Below are positions 43,605 through 54,515 of a DNA stretch of 64,000 nt, one piece after another. The position numbers were made by a program, and so were the translations under genes. Source of the stretch: Blattamonas nauphoetae (Eukaryota; Preaxostyla; Oxymonadida); contig JARBJD010000178.1 of assembly GCA_033064195.1 (NCBI GenBank), positions 62,001 through 126,000 of the forward strand, read 5' to 3'. Numbering within the stretch: the first letter of the stretch is position 1; each line of letters begins with the position of its first letter. Under the pieces are notes generated by a model. The model had not been told where the DNA came from, did no database searches, and was given only the letters and a program-made list of their open reading frames with translations.

Positions 43605-43700
43605 AAGTATAGGCGCAGATCCGATTTTCGCTACGCGCAGATCCATTTTTTTGGATACGCGCAGATCCAAATGGATACACGCAGATCCAAAAGGATCGTT
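43605..43700 (+). repeat. Short degenerate tandem repeat
   Basis: Four to five copies of a 20-25 bp unit around CGCGCAGATCCAAATGGATA sit exactly where the ABCC fragment ends, possibly marking the breakpoint. Confidence 0.75.
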
Positions 43701-46454
43701 GGTTTTTTTGGTTTACCCTTGCCACTTCATGACATTTCACTCTGAATGCTCACAATTCGCTTTAACTCTCACAATCTTTTTCAAAAATCTGATTTTGTCA
43801 CATCGTGAAAGGAGAAAGTTGATCAAACCATCAGGCCTATTTCGATTGAGGTTTGCCTCCCTATTATGACTCGGTATTGGGAAGTTAGTCTTTCCATTTC
43901 TCACACCGACAGTTTTCTTCCTCTTCCTGCACGTAGGTTACGTCTCAGGCCATTCCGTGTATCATCCTGATAGCAATGTTTGTCCTCTTCAACATCAGCT
44001 CTGCTTCTGAAAATATTCACAACGATCAACGCTCTTCTCTTCCCTTCTACCGCTTTCGCATCATCAACACACATTTCTTCATCCAAATCGTCATCATCTC
44101 TCGAATGAAGAAACAACAATTGTGTAAATCTCAATGAAATGATGCAAATAATATATGAGCGTGGAAAAAAATCAAATTTTACTGAATTCAGATTTAGTTG
44201 TTGAGTACACATAAGAAAGGTGAATTTATAGATTTCAAGCCTGATCGCGCATGAAATGGCCTTTCTAAGATCAGCACATTTTTGCACACTTTTTATTGCA
44301 AAACAAGTTCAAAGACAGGGAAAGGATGGAAAACAACAAAAAAAGAGGTCTCTATGTGAAACAATGGACAAAATACATCCATTAAAGAGAAAAATTGAAA
44401 AAACGTGAGATTTCAGAGTTGATCGTGACAACTTCTATGTTTTTATGAAATTGAAAAAAGTTCAGAAATGATGTATTTAGGGATGATAAACGAAGAAAGA
44501 TAATTTTTTAGGAGAATTACTGCGTCAGTACGATTTTGTGACGCGAGGATTATTTCTTTGAGAACTACACAATTGTGCGAATCCACGATGACTGCGCACT
44601 TTTGAATTTTTTCATAAAAATTTGAGAATAAATCCGAAGTGGAAGTGGGATAAACTAGCATGTCTTACTTTTGTTGTAATTCGGGTCCAAGGGTGGAAAA
44701 AGGCTGTGTTTTTCTTTGTGGAACACTTTCGCCGTTTACAAAGAAAGAATGAACAAGACCTGACTTGAATATCATATAAAACGGATGTTCCAATTGGAAA
44801 TAGGATTTTGAAGGTCTTCAGACACAACGATCGAGACATCTCACCTTTTTCAAAAATGACAGAAATCGGTGTTGTTACGCACGGTATGACACCATACATC
44901 ATCTTCGTCATAGGATGGAGTTCGTGTGAGAGTTTGATCCCAGATTTTTGTCATCATATGCATACTTTCGCTTTCAGTAGTTCGATTGAGAAAACAGAGT
45001 GCAGGACCGCCGAGAGACTAGTATCGTGACTAAAACGGATGAATAGAAAGGAAAATACACGAATAAGATATGTAGATTCAGTGGATATCCTTTCACTGCA
45101 AATCGACGTGTCATGTAAACGTGAGGGTTTTTCCCTTCAGATAGACAGTGAAACCCATCGTTTAATGTCTGAAGACTGATATTGACTGAAAATTGTGCAA
45201 TTTCAAGATTCGTCATGGTCCTCGAATGGAATAGAAACATGAAACTGGGACGAAATTTTCGTGATCGTCCGAAAGTTCGAGCACCTCTTTTTTTAAAACC
45301 TCAGAAAGGACTGTAATTTTACCGTTTTCTTAATAATGTTGTGTTCAATAGACAGAAAATAGCGGGAAAATCTTAACTTTTCGATGTACACCTTTTCCTG
45401 GTATCTGAAGTAGTTGAGTTGGGTCGATCATCATTTGAGAATAAAGAAAAGGAAAAAGAACGCATTTCAGTGAGAAAATCAGTTGATAATCGTCAACATG
45501 TGAAATGTAAATGTCAAAGGAATGATTTTAGGCCAAGGTGTGAGAATTGGAGGAAAGTGGGGATTGTGGCAAGAATCATCTGTACTGATACAAATGATGA
45601 TCTGCTCCTGTTTGTCTTTGATATGAGGAGCTTCTAGGATGGACGATAGTCCTTGAGTTTAGTGGCGAGGGATGGTGGGAGTGAGGAAAAGATCGAGATC
45701 GTGAAAGGGAGAAGGATCGATATTCTCTCTTCATGGTGATCTTCATCAGTTGATTTTGTTGTCGCTGGAAATGGCTGAAAGAATGAGATGAGAAGAGAGG
45801 CCTCTTGTGTGGAATTATCTTCGCTTCATCATCATATGCTTCGCTTCTTTCTTCATCTTTTTTCTTTTGTCTGATTTCTCTGCCATTGGTCTTCTTCCTC
45901 TTGCGACGGACTTGACTCTTTGCCCTTCTTTCTTCATTTGTTCGTTTTGTTCGCTTGTACATTTTTCTTCATAGTCTTTTCTTTTTTCGCTTCTTCAATT
46001 CTTGTATTTCCCACTTCTTGTTGTTTTCGACTCTTTTGTTGCATTCTTGTAATTTTCAGCCTTTCTCATTTTCTTCTTATATTCTTCCTCTTGTATTTCC
46101 TTTGTCGCTCCTGCTTCACCTTCTTTGCAGCTTTTATTGTCTATTTTCCTTCTTCTTTGCGCCATATTTCTGTGATGTCGGAAATTGGGCTTCTCTTCGC
46201 TCTCTTCTTTGTCTTTGTGTCCCTGGTCCTCTCCCTGTTGTTGTTTCTATCTGAGTTCAGATCGTTTTCTAAAATCTTTCTCTTTTCATGCATTTTCCGC
46301 AAGATTGTTTGAAAACTCTGTGATTGTAGCTGGAACAGAACGGTGCTGCATGGATTCCTCCCATGGGAGGGGTGTTTGAACACCTTCGATTGGTGCGGAC
46401 GAAGTTTGTGCCTGAAATCTGAAGATCCGCGAGGGAAACAATCCAGATGTTTTA
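43701..46454. other. Mostly decayed or non-coding sequence
   Basis: 44565-44650 (plus) resembles 72-140: both contain TGTGCGNATCCACGNTGACT and an AATTTTTT/GAGAATAAA context, so it is a remnant of a surface-gene 3' end. A minus-strand stretch at 43901-44110 (DDDDLDEEMCVDDAKAVEGK) looks like a possible last exon. 45576-46290 is pyrimidine-rich on the plus strand and reads as Lys/Arg-rich frames on the minus strand. None is strong enough to call. Confidence 0.4.
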
Positions 46455-46777
46455 CAGGGTGAGCCAAATGTAACCTTCTCCCCACAATTGTGTTTTCTTG
46501 CCATCATTTCGAAAACAACCAACAAATTAAGATCATTGTCACTATATTGTTTACTCACCACCTCATTCACTGATTTCTTTCTTATCGAGGACAGTACAGT
46601 ATGCGAATGATGGCAAAACATTCGCCAACCCCCAATTCTGACAATAGACGAACGAGAATTCCATTGAGATGTAATGATCACTCTCTTAACATTTCACGTC
46701 TTGAGACTCTCTTTTCTCACTTTTTTCAAAACTGACTTTGATCAGCCCTCAGAACAGGTAACTTTTGACTCACCCTG
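46455..46777 (+). mobile_element. TA-flanked MITE, copy B (323 bp)
   Basis: Same length, orientation and sequence as copy A at 22556-22878, flanked by TA at 46453-46454 and 46778-46779. The flanks are unrelated to those of copy A, so this is an independent insertion rather than a segmental duplication. Here it lies in sequence where I see no gene. Confidence 0.92.
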
Positions 46778-46841
46778 TACGAGCGGTTTGATCGACTATT
46801 AACTCGATGAAGAGCAATCAATCAACAGCTCTTCCTTCGTT

Positions 46842-49800
46842 TTAGAAAATCCTTGACAACAATATTGTTGTGAGATGAGCATGGAGTTTAACAACACAAG
46901 ATGAATGAAGAAGAAAGTGCGATGAGACAAATGAATCGAGATTGGTCACGACATGTGAGTATCCTTCACTGTGGAGGAGTGTCCACGTCGGCGTGTTTGG
47001 CGGTGGGTGTGAGAGGACAAGCGATGCTTGTTGACGTTGTGGAGAAGATGAAACTACAGTTCGTGCATTCTCGCAGCCATAGACGCTCTGATTTGAGTCG
47101 GATCTGTTTTGTGATTTCCCCGATGAGCAAACCCGGATATCAAAAAACATGCATCGCGCAGAAGAACCTTGGTGCTGATGAGGAGGAGGTTGGACTTGGA
47201 GATTGGGGTGGTGATGAGTGTGGTTGATGGCAGAAAGAGTAATTTCTAGTTGTTCCTCCATGTGAGGTGCATGTCTTCATTTGGCGGAGTGGCAGCGTCT
47301 GGTCCTTCCATGAAGCGTTCTGCTCGTTCCGAGAGGCGATCGAACGATGAATGAAGGAAAGCGAAGATCGACGGATCAGTTTCCGAAGCGTGAATCACAA
47401 TCGGTGACTTGAAATGCCGAGCCTGTCGAGGAACTGTAGGTGTTGGGGGTGAGAGCGAGGTCACATTTTGCTGTGTTGGGGAAATGGAGCGACTTTGTGA
47501 TTGCTTCCCGAATGCCGTGAAATCGGAGAAGACAGGAAGAGGATTCCGGATGGACTGGGTGAGCCTAAATTGTTGGATGAGGAAATTGCCTTCCTTATTC
47601 TCCGATGGTGGTTCCGACGCTTCTTGTGCCGGGCGGAGGATTGGTTGTTCGAGATCGTATTTGGGAGCGATGGCGTTCTGAATCATTGATGCGACAGATG
47701 ATGATTCATGTTGAGTGCGTGTTCGATAGCGTATTGGTTCTGCGGGTCGACGACAACAAGACTTTCGTCAGCCCAGAATTCGAGATGCATTTTGGTTGGA
47801 ATTTCAGGAGTTATTTGTGGGGAGGTTGACTAGACAACTTGGAGAACATTTGCGAGATCAAATCGACACTCTCCCACACACGATCGAAGACAACAAACCC
47901 GGCGGGGAGGAAGAGGAGTTCGACGTGTTTGATGAGTCTGCTGAGAAGGAGATGCTTCTGAAGAACGCTGGAACGACGATCAGTCCGGTTTAGTTTCGCA
48001 AGAATGAAAGAGACGGAAGTGGCTGCGATTCGTGGATAGGCCTGAACGAGAGAGAGATGCGGCTGATTGAAGGAAGGACCACTGCTCGGACCTTTTGGCT
48101 GAGGAGGCATGAGCGAAGAGTGAACGTTCTTCTCGACGGAGAAAATGGGGACGTGGATGTCGGCCCTGCTCGTTGACACTTCCACACTCTGCACAATCAA
48201 GGCAAGTGACAGCGCTGAAGTTGAGTGCTCGTCTGTGGTCATCATCCAATTCTGAAGCGAGACGACGATATTGCCGAAGGAGACGTGACAGAACAGAGGA
48301 AGGACGAGGACAGACACTGTTTGAATGCAGTGAACAACAAGTGACGACGAAGAGTGACCAACGATCGGAGAAGAAGGTGAGATGGTTGGAGTTTGAAGGG
48401 GCTGACTCGCACCCGGAAGAACAGAAATGAGAAAGTCAATGGAGTGATTGATGAGCTGGATGGGATGCACCAACTTCGTTGTTTTCTGTCTCTTGTTCAG
48501 CTGTTTCCACAAGAATGACATTCCTCTATTTTGGTTGGAGGAAAGTGACTTCTCCTCACTCTCGTCCAGATCGAGACAAACCAAAACATGGCCAAGATCC
48601 ACTCCGAGTTGGAAGTCTGCTCGGTTTTGATTTTGATGGATTCCGTCAATCTCGGACTGGAACGCTGCCTCAGCGATGTCGAAAGGACGTGCTTTCTTCT
48701 TCCTGCTCTCCTTTTTGGTGTGCGGCGATTGAGAAAGAATCTCGAAGGACGAAATTCCTTCTTCTAGTCTCGTTGTAAAGAGGCGAGGAATGCGTTCGAC
48801 ATCTGCGAACGAGTTGTTAAGTGAGGAAAAGGCTGATTGGTGGATGAAAGTGGCGGTGGTGAGTGAATCGACGAACAGGATGGGATGGCAGGACGACGAT
48901 GATGGGACCAGGAGAAGATCAGTTGGAGAGTGTGTCTTGTTGAAAGACTTCACATCGGAGGAGAGGTGAAGGGCAAGAGAGTGGAACGAACAGTCACATA
49001 GCACAGACGGTCAGTGTGTTGTCGTGTCCACTGTCGAGAGGAAGACAACCAAAGTCGGTGGAGAATTGATTGGGCGAGGAACAGGGAACGATGTTGATGA
49101 GGCTGAAGTAATGTAACTGTATGTGAGCATGCTGCGTGCAGTTATGTCCTGGATTGAGAACGAGGTAGAGTATCCAAAGGTTTATCGCCACAGGGCGATT
49201 GGTGGCTTGGTTGACACAAAATCGAGATGGATGGGTGAGATGTCGATGAGTGACGATAAAATCTCTGAGGGGGAGATTGGTGTTAATTCTCATCTTATGA
49301 ATAGCGGTGTTTTCGTGAACACGACATTCCCGAAGAGCCAATCAAATGTGAGGCTGCATTCCACTTGGTTTTTCTGCAACGGTTGATGATCCGATTCTTC
49401 TTCTCTTTCTTCAACGTGTTCTGGGTCAGCAGACGGCTTTTGTGTTTGTTTTTCACGAGTCTCTTTTGCATGATGCCCCAACAGACTTGCACTCATCACA
49501 TCAGAAGCATGCGTTGCGAACAGCAAGAGATCGGAATGAAGTGTGACGTGGGTGGGAGGAATGGTAAGAGATGTCTTCACGCGATTCAACTGCTCCGCGA
49601 TCGATTCCTCCTCCGTCGACGTTGGCGATATGCGATCTTTCGATTTGTCTGCCCATCTTCGAGCTTCCTTCCCAACAACAACGTGCTCCTTCCCCTTCTT
49701 CAGTCGAGCCATCAGCTGCTTGGATGTGTTCCGATCCTCCTCCCTTCTCATCCGAAGTGCTTCATCTCCCATTTCAAACACAAGAAACTCTGAGCCATCG

Positions 49801-50290
49801 TCAGCATCGAGCAGTGCCGCATCTTCTGCACCCACTGTTGGCAATTCCCACTGCTTGTTGGGGAGGAACATTCGAAGAGGCTCGTACGCATTCGAAACAA
49901 AATAATGCGGCAGTTGATCCTTCTTCTGAAGAGGAGGATTCAGTGTATTCGGAGTGATGGCATCGATGAGAGTGTTGTAGCCTGTTTGGACAGCAGATGT
50001 TGTGAAAGAGTTGCCAGCTATAAGAATGAGCTCCTTGGTCAAATTTGTGGCTAGGACTGCACCCTGGAGGGTTGCGCCTGATATTGGCAGTCTGGCGACA
50101 GAGGCGACTGAGCGATCTTCTGCATGGCAGGGAACTTGACAACGGACTTTCGCATCAGATCAACATTCACAATCTCCTCCGTTGGGCTTTCATCGAAGCC
50201 AAGGCTTGGGTCAATGCGGAGGATGTGGTCGAGGTAGAGTGAGAATCCGACAACGTTACATGCTGCTTTCGGGCGTCAATACGTTCATCG
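46842..50290 (-). CDS. Large unrecognised multi-exon protein
   Basis: On the minus strand, coding-like blocks follow one another: about 50260-50108 (FDESPTEEIVNVDLMRKSVV), 50091-49293 (TKELILIAGNSFTTSAVQTG, then FVFEMGDEALRMRREEDRN-like charged sequence), 49010-47811 (LLLVPSSSSCHPILFVDSLT and ISPSSPIVGHSSSSLVVH), 47686-47246 and perhaps 47261-46890. Three in-frame stops between 49292 and 49012 mean an intron or decay there. The order of short beta-rich blocks and the ATNLTKEL...NTLIDAITP region faintly recalls VPS13/ATG2-type lipid-transfer proteins, but I cannot support that. Codon texture is good, so I favour a real gene, possibly disrupted. Confidence 0.5.
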
Positions 50291-50579
50291 GCTGTGCGTG
50301 TGATGAGAGCTTTCTGTACCACTCCGAAGTTCAAGGAGAGATGTTATTTTGTGAATTGGGGTTTGCTGTCAGAATACTTGGTAATGGGATTAAAAGACGA
50401 GAGAGCACCTTTCTGGACGTCTGGAAGTCCAGAGCGAGTGGACGGTGTCCAGACTTCATAGATGCTGATGCGTTGCAAGTTCTAGAATCGGTGCCTAGTC
50501 TTTGGGAAGTTCAGGTTGGATTTGTGTCTCTCCTTCCTAGTGACATGGAGATAAAGCGTGGTTTGGAGGGCGGGTTGAT

Positions 50580-51505
50580 CAAAGTCGAGTGGCGGGCGGG
50601 CAGAGTAAAGTCGAGTGGCGGGCGAGCAGAGTAAAGTAGAGTGGCGGGCGGGCAGAATAAAGTAGAGTGGCGGGCGAGCAGAGTAAAGTCGAGTGGCGGG
50701 CGAGCAGAGTAAAGTAGAGTGGCGAGCGGGCAGAGTAAAGTCGAGTGTGGCGGGCAGAATAAAGTAGAGTGGCGGGCGAGCAGAGTAAAGTCGAGTGGCG
50801 GGCAGAGTAAAGTCGAGTGGCGGGCGGGCAGAGTAAAGTCGAGTGGCGGGCGGGCAGAGTCGAGTGGCGGGCAGAGTAAAGTCGAGTGGCGGGCGGGCAG
50901 AGTAAAGTCGAGTGGCGGGCAGAATAAAGTAGAGTGGCGGGCGAGCAGAGTAAAAGTCGAGTGGCGGGCGAGCAGAGTAAAGTAGAGTGGCGAGCGGGCA
51001 GAGTAAAGTCGAGTGGCGAGCGGGCAGAGTAAAGTCGAGTGGCGAGCGGGCAGAGTAAAGTAGAGTGGCGAGCGGGCAGAGTAAAGTCGAGTGGCGGGCG
51101 GGCAGAGTAAAGTCGAGTGGCGGGCGAGCAGAGTAAAGTCGAGTGGCGGGCAGAGTAAAGTCGAGTGGCGGGCGGGCAGAGTAAAGTCGAGTGGCGGGCA
51201 GAGTAAAGTCGAGTGGCGAGCGGGCAGAGTAAAAGTCGAGTGGCGAGCGGGCAGAGTAAAGTAGAGTGGCGAGCGGGCAGAGTAAAGTCGAGTGGCGGGC
51301 GGGCAGAGTAAAGTCGAGTGGCGGGCGGGCAGAGTAAAGTCGAGTGGCGGGCGAGCAGAGTAAAGTCGAGTGGCGGGCAGAGTAAAGTCGAGTGGCGGGC
51401 GGGCAGAGTAAAGTCGAGTGGCGGGCGAGCAGAGTAAAGTCGAGTGGCGGGCGGGCAGAGTAAAGTCGAGTGGCGGGCGGGCAGAGTAAAGGAGAGTGGC
51501 GGGCG
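50580..51505 (+). repeat. GC-rich minisatellite, 22-26 bp unit, left side of the transposon
   Basis: About 37 copies of AGTGGCGGGCGGGCAGAGTA plus AAGTCG, with variants GGCGAGCGGG, GGCGGGCGAG, TAGAG and a 22-bp form lacking one GGGC. Long open frames on the minus strand (PPLDFTLPARHSTLLC repeats) in all three phases are by-products of the array. Confidence 0.95.
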
Positions 51506-51952
51506 AGCAGAGGAAAGAAAGAACACAAACAGGATCAGAGAAACAGAAACGAAATCCCAATGATCAGTTGTTGCTTTTAGAGCTGAATCTACAGAAAAGA
51601 TGAATAAGAAGAAAAATGAAACAAGAGTGAAGCTGTGATCTATTTTTAGGCCTCCTTGATGCTTTGATAAGGTTTGAGAAGATCTATCTGAATTTGAGAG
51701 TTAGAAAGTTGAAAAACATACAATGAGAGCTATTCCAGAAGATTCCAAGTCGTTCTAAGAAGAAAGGAGAGAGAATGAAGAAACAGGAATGTTGTTGTTG
51801 GGTTTTTCTCCATCATCCTGCTGGGAGCCTGATTCTGAGCCCAAGCCCTTCAAGGGTGACGCAAATGGTCACCCAGGACGGAATCAAGCTAGTCTTCTTC
51901 GATCAAAGATCTGGGAAGCTAAGCCAGGTGATGGATCAAACCCATAAAATGT
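51506..51952. other. Transposon internal non-coding sequence
   Basis: Between the left array and the 3' end of the transposase gene. It contains a short palindromic stretch around GGGTGACGCAAATGGTCACCC (51857-51877). No gene supported. Confidence 0.5.
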
Positions 51953-54143
51953 TTAGTTTGTGGGTTGTGAGGTGGAAACAGATGAAGAATTGAATGAATC
52001 ATAACGTAAATCGGTTAAAGAAATTAAAGTGTGAGATAAAACAAGATCTTCAACCCTCTCCACCCTTTCCTTCTCGAACACCTTCCTCACCTTGTCATCC
52101 TTCGCCAACTTCTCGTGATAGTCGAGAATACCATTGAAACTGTCCTCCCTCACACACACATGTGCCCCCAGTAGCGACGTTCCTTTCCTTCTGAAGCCCA
52201 GAAACTGCTTCAGCCCCTGAATAATGAGCACGTTGTGTTTGTGTGCAGTACTGAACGTCGTATGCCTAGAATGAGTGAAAAATCAAATAAGCACATACTC
52301 GTGAAAGTGGTGTGATGAATCTGTCTTCGATTCATTCAGGGGTTCCGTAACTGCTTTAAAGAAAGCACGTAAATCATCGGAAGAAGAAAGAGTGTTCTCA
52401 AGATGAGATGAAACTAAACGAGTTCAAAGACCGAACTCGGAATCACAAATGTTCTTTCCGTGGTGTTCGGCAAAGAAAGAATAGGTGATGTGCTTCCCTC
52501 GAAGGAGGGGGTTCTTGTCAGACAACAGAAAGCCAAGAACGAACTGGTTCCTGAAGTGGGGACCAGTGTCGGTGAAAACAGTGATGTGTTTTTTCTTTGA
52601 ATAAAGAGGTGATGTGAGAATCTCGTGGAGGCACTCCTCCACAAAACGATGATCGTGCGAAAGCACGGGAGAAATAAAGTTGTGATATGCGGTGTGAGAA
52701 ACAGAATCAACTGAAGTGAGAACTGAAATACATAAATGAGAAACTGAAGTGCGATTATAAAAGTCATGACCCAGTTGATTGGGGGAGAGAGGCAACTGCC
52801 AGTTCTCCTTAAAATCCATCACGATCGCCATTGATTGATCGTTTAAGTTGGAGATGGTATCGTGGTAGAACATACGCTGCGCTTCTGCTACCTTTCTGTG
52901 CTTTTCTATTGTTTGTTTTTCCTTTTCTTCGTTTGGTGTGAGTTTTTTGTTGATTTGTTTAAGAGATTCTTCTTTTCTTTCAAGTGTATGGCCTCGCTCG
53001 CATATGTGGCAGAGGTCTGTTCTTCTTTTTGGTTTTTTCAGGAAGGGTGTCTTTTTACAGAATGTAGAGTAATGCATTGTTGTTTTACCTGACTTGACCA
53101 GATCCTGATGCAGATCCTTTTTTGTTGTCTTTAACAGACGTGGTTCTAGCTTTTTGGAGGATTTTTGGTGTGTAACTGGATGGGTGAGCACTATGCTTGG
53201 CTCTTCTTGACGTCTATTTGGAGTTTCTGGTTGATTCAGAAACTCCACGTCAGACTCATCCAGATCCTCCAAAATGGTCGGAACTAATTCTATGGGGATT
53301 GACAAAAATGGGAGCACACTCTGTTTTTTCACCGACCGTCGATTTAGGCGAGTTTGACTCTCGCAGGTTGGAGTCGTTTTTTCTATAATCGCGGCCATGA
53401 GGTCACCATCGTTTTCTAGATCTATGGTCTATGGGAGATGAAGTCGAAATCAAAGTATTGACGTACGTTTTTAGATGGTGGCCGAACTCGTGTCGCTATC
53501 CGTGGCTGGTCGGTGACATGATTCCAACGGCTACGGGCGTACTTGTATTGCCCTTCTGTAGCCGTGAATCCACATCCCCGAAGGTCCTGGTATGAACACA
53601 CTTGAGCCAGACACTGCAACAGTTCGACTTTCTCGCCTTCTCCTTTTCTATTGTATAGTGTAGATAGTGATTGAACCAAGCCCGTGAATTGGCCTGAGGC
53701 AGAAATTAGAAAGCTAGATTGAAAGGACAAACTATTGAAATGGTTCTTCACTGCAAGTCTCACTCCCCGAAGTTTTCGGGTATGCTTCAGTGCAGCAATG
53801 AGTGGTTCGGCCGGATTTGGTTTCCACAGGTCGTGGAGGAGCTTGAATATCCTCTTTCCGTCATCACATCTTGTGGTTTTAGATTTATCATGGTACTTAG
53901 AAGGATTTGTCATTGTACCGTTCAATCAATGGGATATCTCCAAACTCTAATGGACTCTCAACAACGTCTAACTTTTTTATCGTCCAATCTGTGTGTCTCA
54001 GTTCAGTCAGTGCAACTCTCAAGCCTTCCTACCTCAATAAATTGGACATGTCTTGTTGATCTCTTTTCTGCCCAAACGCGCTTGAACTCGATGTTCGAGT
54101 TGACCACGTGCCAATATCCACACCCGTGTGTGTTCGACAACAT
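51953..54143 (-). CDS. DDE/D-type transposase-like protein, multi-exon
   Basis: Start near 54143 (MLSNTHGCGYWHVV); blocks join through small introns, for example 53464-53426 (GTACGT...CATAG) and 52291-52260 (GTATGT...CTAG). The order is a basic N-terminal part (ARSRWNHVTDQPRIATRVRP), a possible zinc site LCHICERGHTLER, then IVMDFKENWQLPL, HITVFTDTGPHFRN and SFFAEHHGKNICDSEFG. The last three look like the D, D and E/D centres of an RNase H-fold transposase of the DFxEN type found in some animal and protist elements. The C-terminal part is helical (KVRKVFEKERVERVEDL). An 18-bp GT...AG stretch with an in-frame TGA interrupts the frame at 52414-52431, and one frame change lies near 53930. Family name uncertain. 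Confidence 0.65.
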
Positions 54144-54339
54144 GTTTTCACATTTTTGACATTGTTTCTCTCTCTTTAGTCTGGAGATTCACTGATCGAA
54201 TTCAGTTGGAACTTCTCCGTCGCGAAAGAAGATGTTGAAACAACAGTGAATGGGAGATATTAAGCGGGGGAATCCACACATTGTTATCACATCCCTCAAA
54301 TCTCGTTCAGAACCATTCTAATTATTAATTCCACGAACA

Positions 54340-54510
54340 AATCACTCTGCTCTGCCCGCCCTCCAAACAACTCTGCTCTGCCCACCCTCCAAACCATTCT
54401 GCTCTGCCCGCCCTCCAAATCACTCTGCTCTTCCCGCCCTCCAAACAACCCTTCTCTCTTCCCGCCCTCCAAACAACCCTGCTCTGCCCGCCCTGCAAAT
54501 CACTCTGATT
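54340..54510 (+). repeat. Tandem repeat at the right side of the transposon
   Basis: Five to six copies of a 28-30 bp unit around CTCTGCTCTGCCCGCCCTCC followed by AAACAA, with substitutions. The reverse complement shares GGCGGGCAGAG and TTTGGAGGGCGGG with the left array. Confidence 0.9.
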
Positions 54511-54515
54511 TCTGG

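Larger units (their letters stand above)
50556..54515 (-). mobile_element. DNA transposon with GC-rich subterminal arrays (approximate ends)
   Basis: A transposase-like gene (51953-54143, minus) sits between two tandem arrays. The left array starts GTGGTTTGGAGGGCGGG at 50556; the right array ends with the inverse, CCCGCCCTGCAAATCAC, near 54510. Both share the core GGCGGGCAGAG, in opposite orientations, as expected for subterminal transposase-binding repeats. I could not fix exact ends or a target duplication. No capsid, polymerase or reverse transcriptase motif is present. Confidence 0.65.

Noticed and set aside
45900-46310. Plus-strand Phe/Ser/Leu-rich frames (FFIVFSFFAS and similar)
   Set aside because: They reflect a pyrimidine-rich tract; the hydrophobic frames overlap in two phases and have no domain.
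50482-51560. Very long open frames of PPLDFTLPARHSTLLC repeats on the minus strand
   Set aside because: They occur in all three minus frames because the array unit lacks stops in that direction; they follow unit length, not coding constraint.
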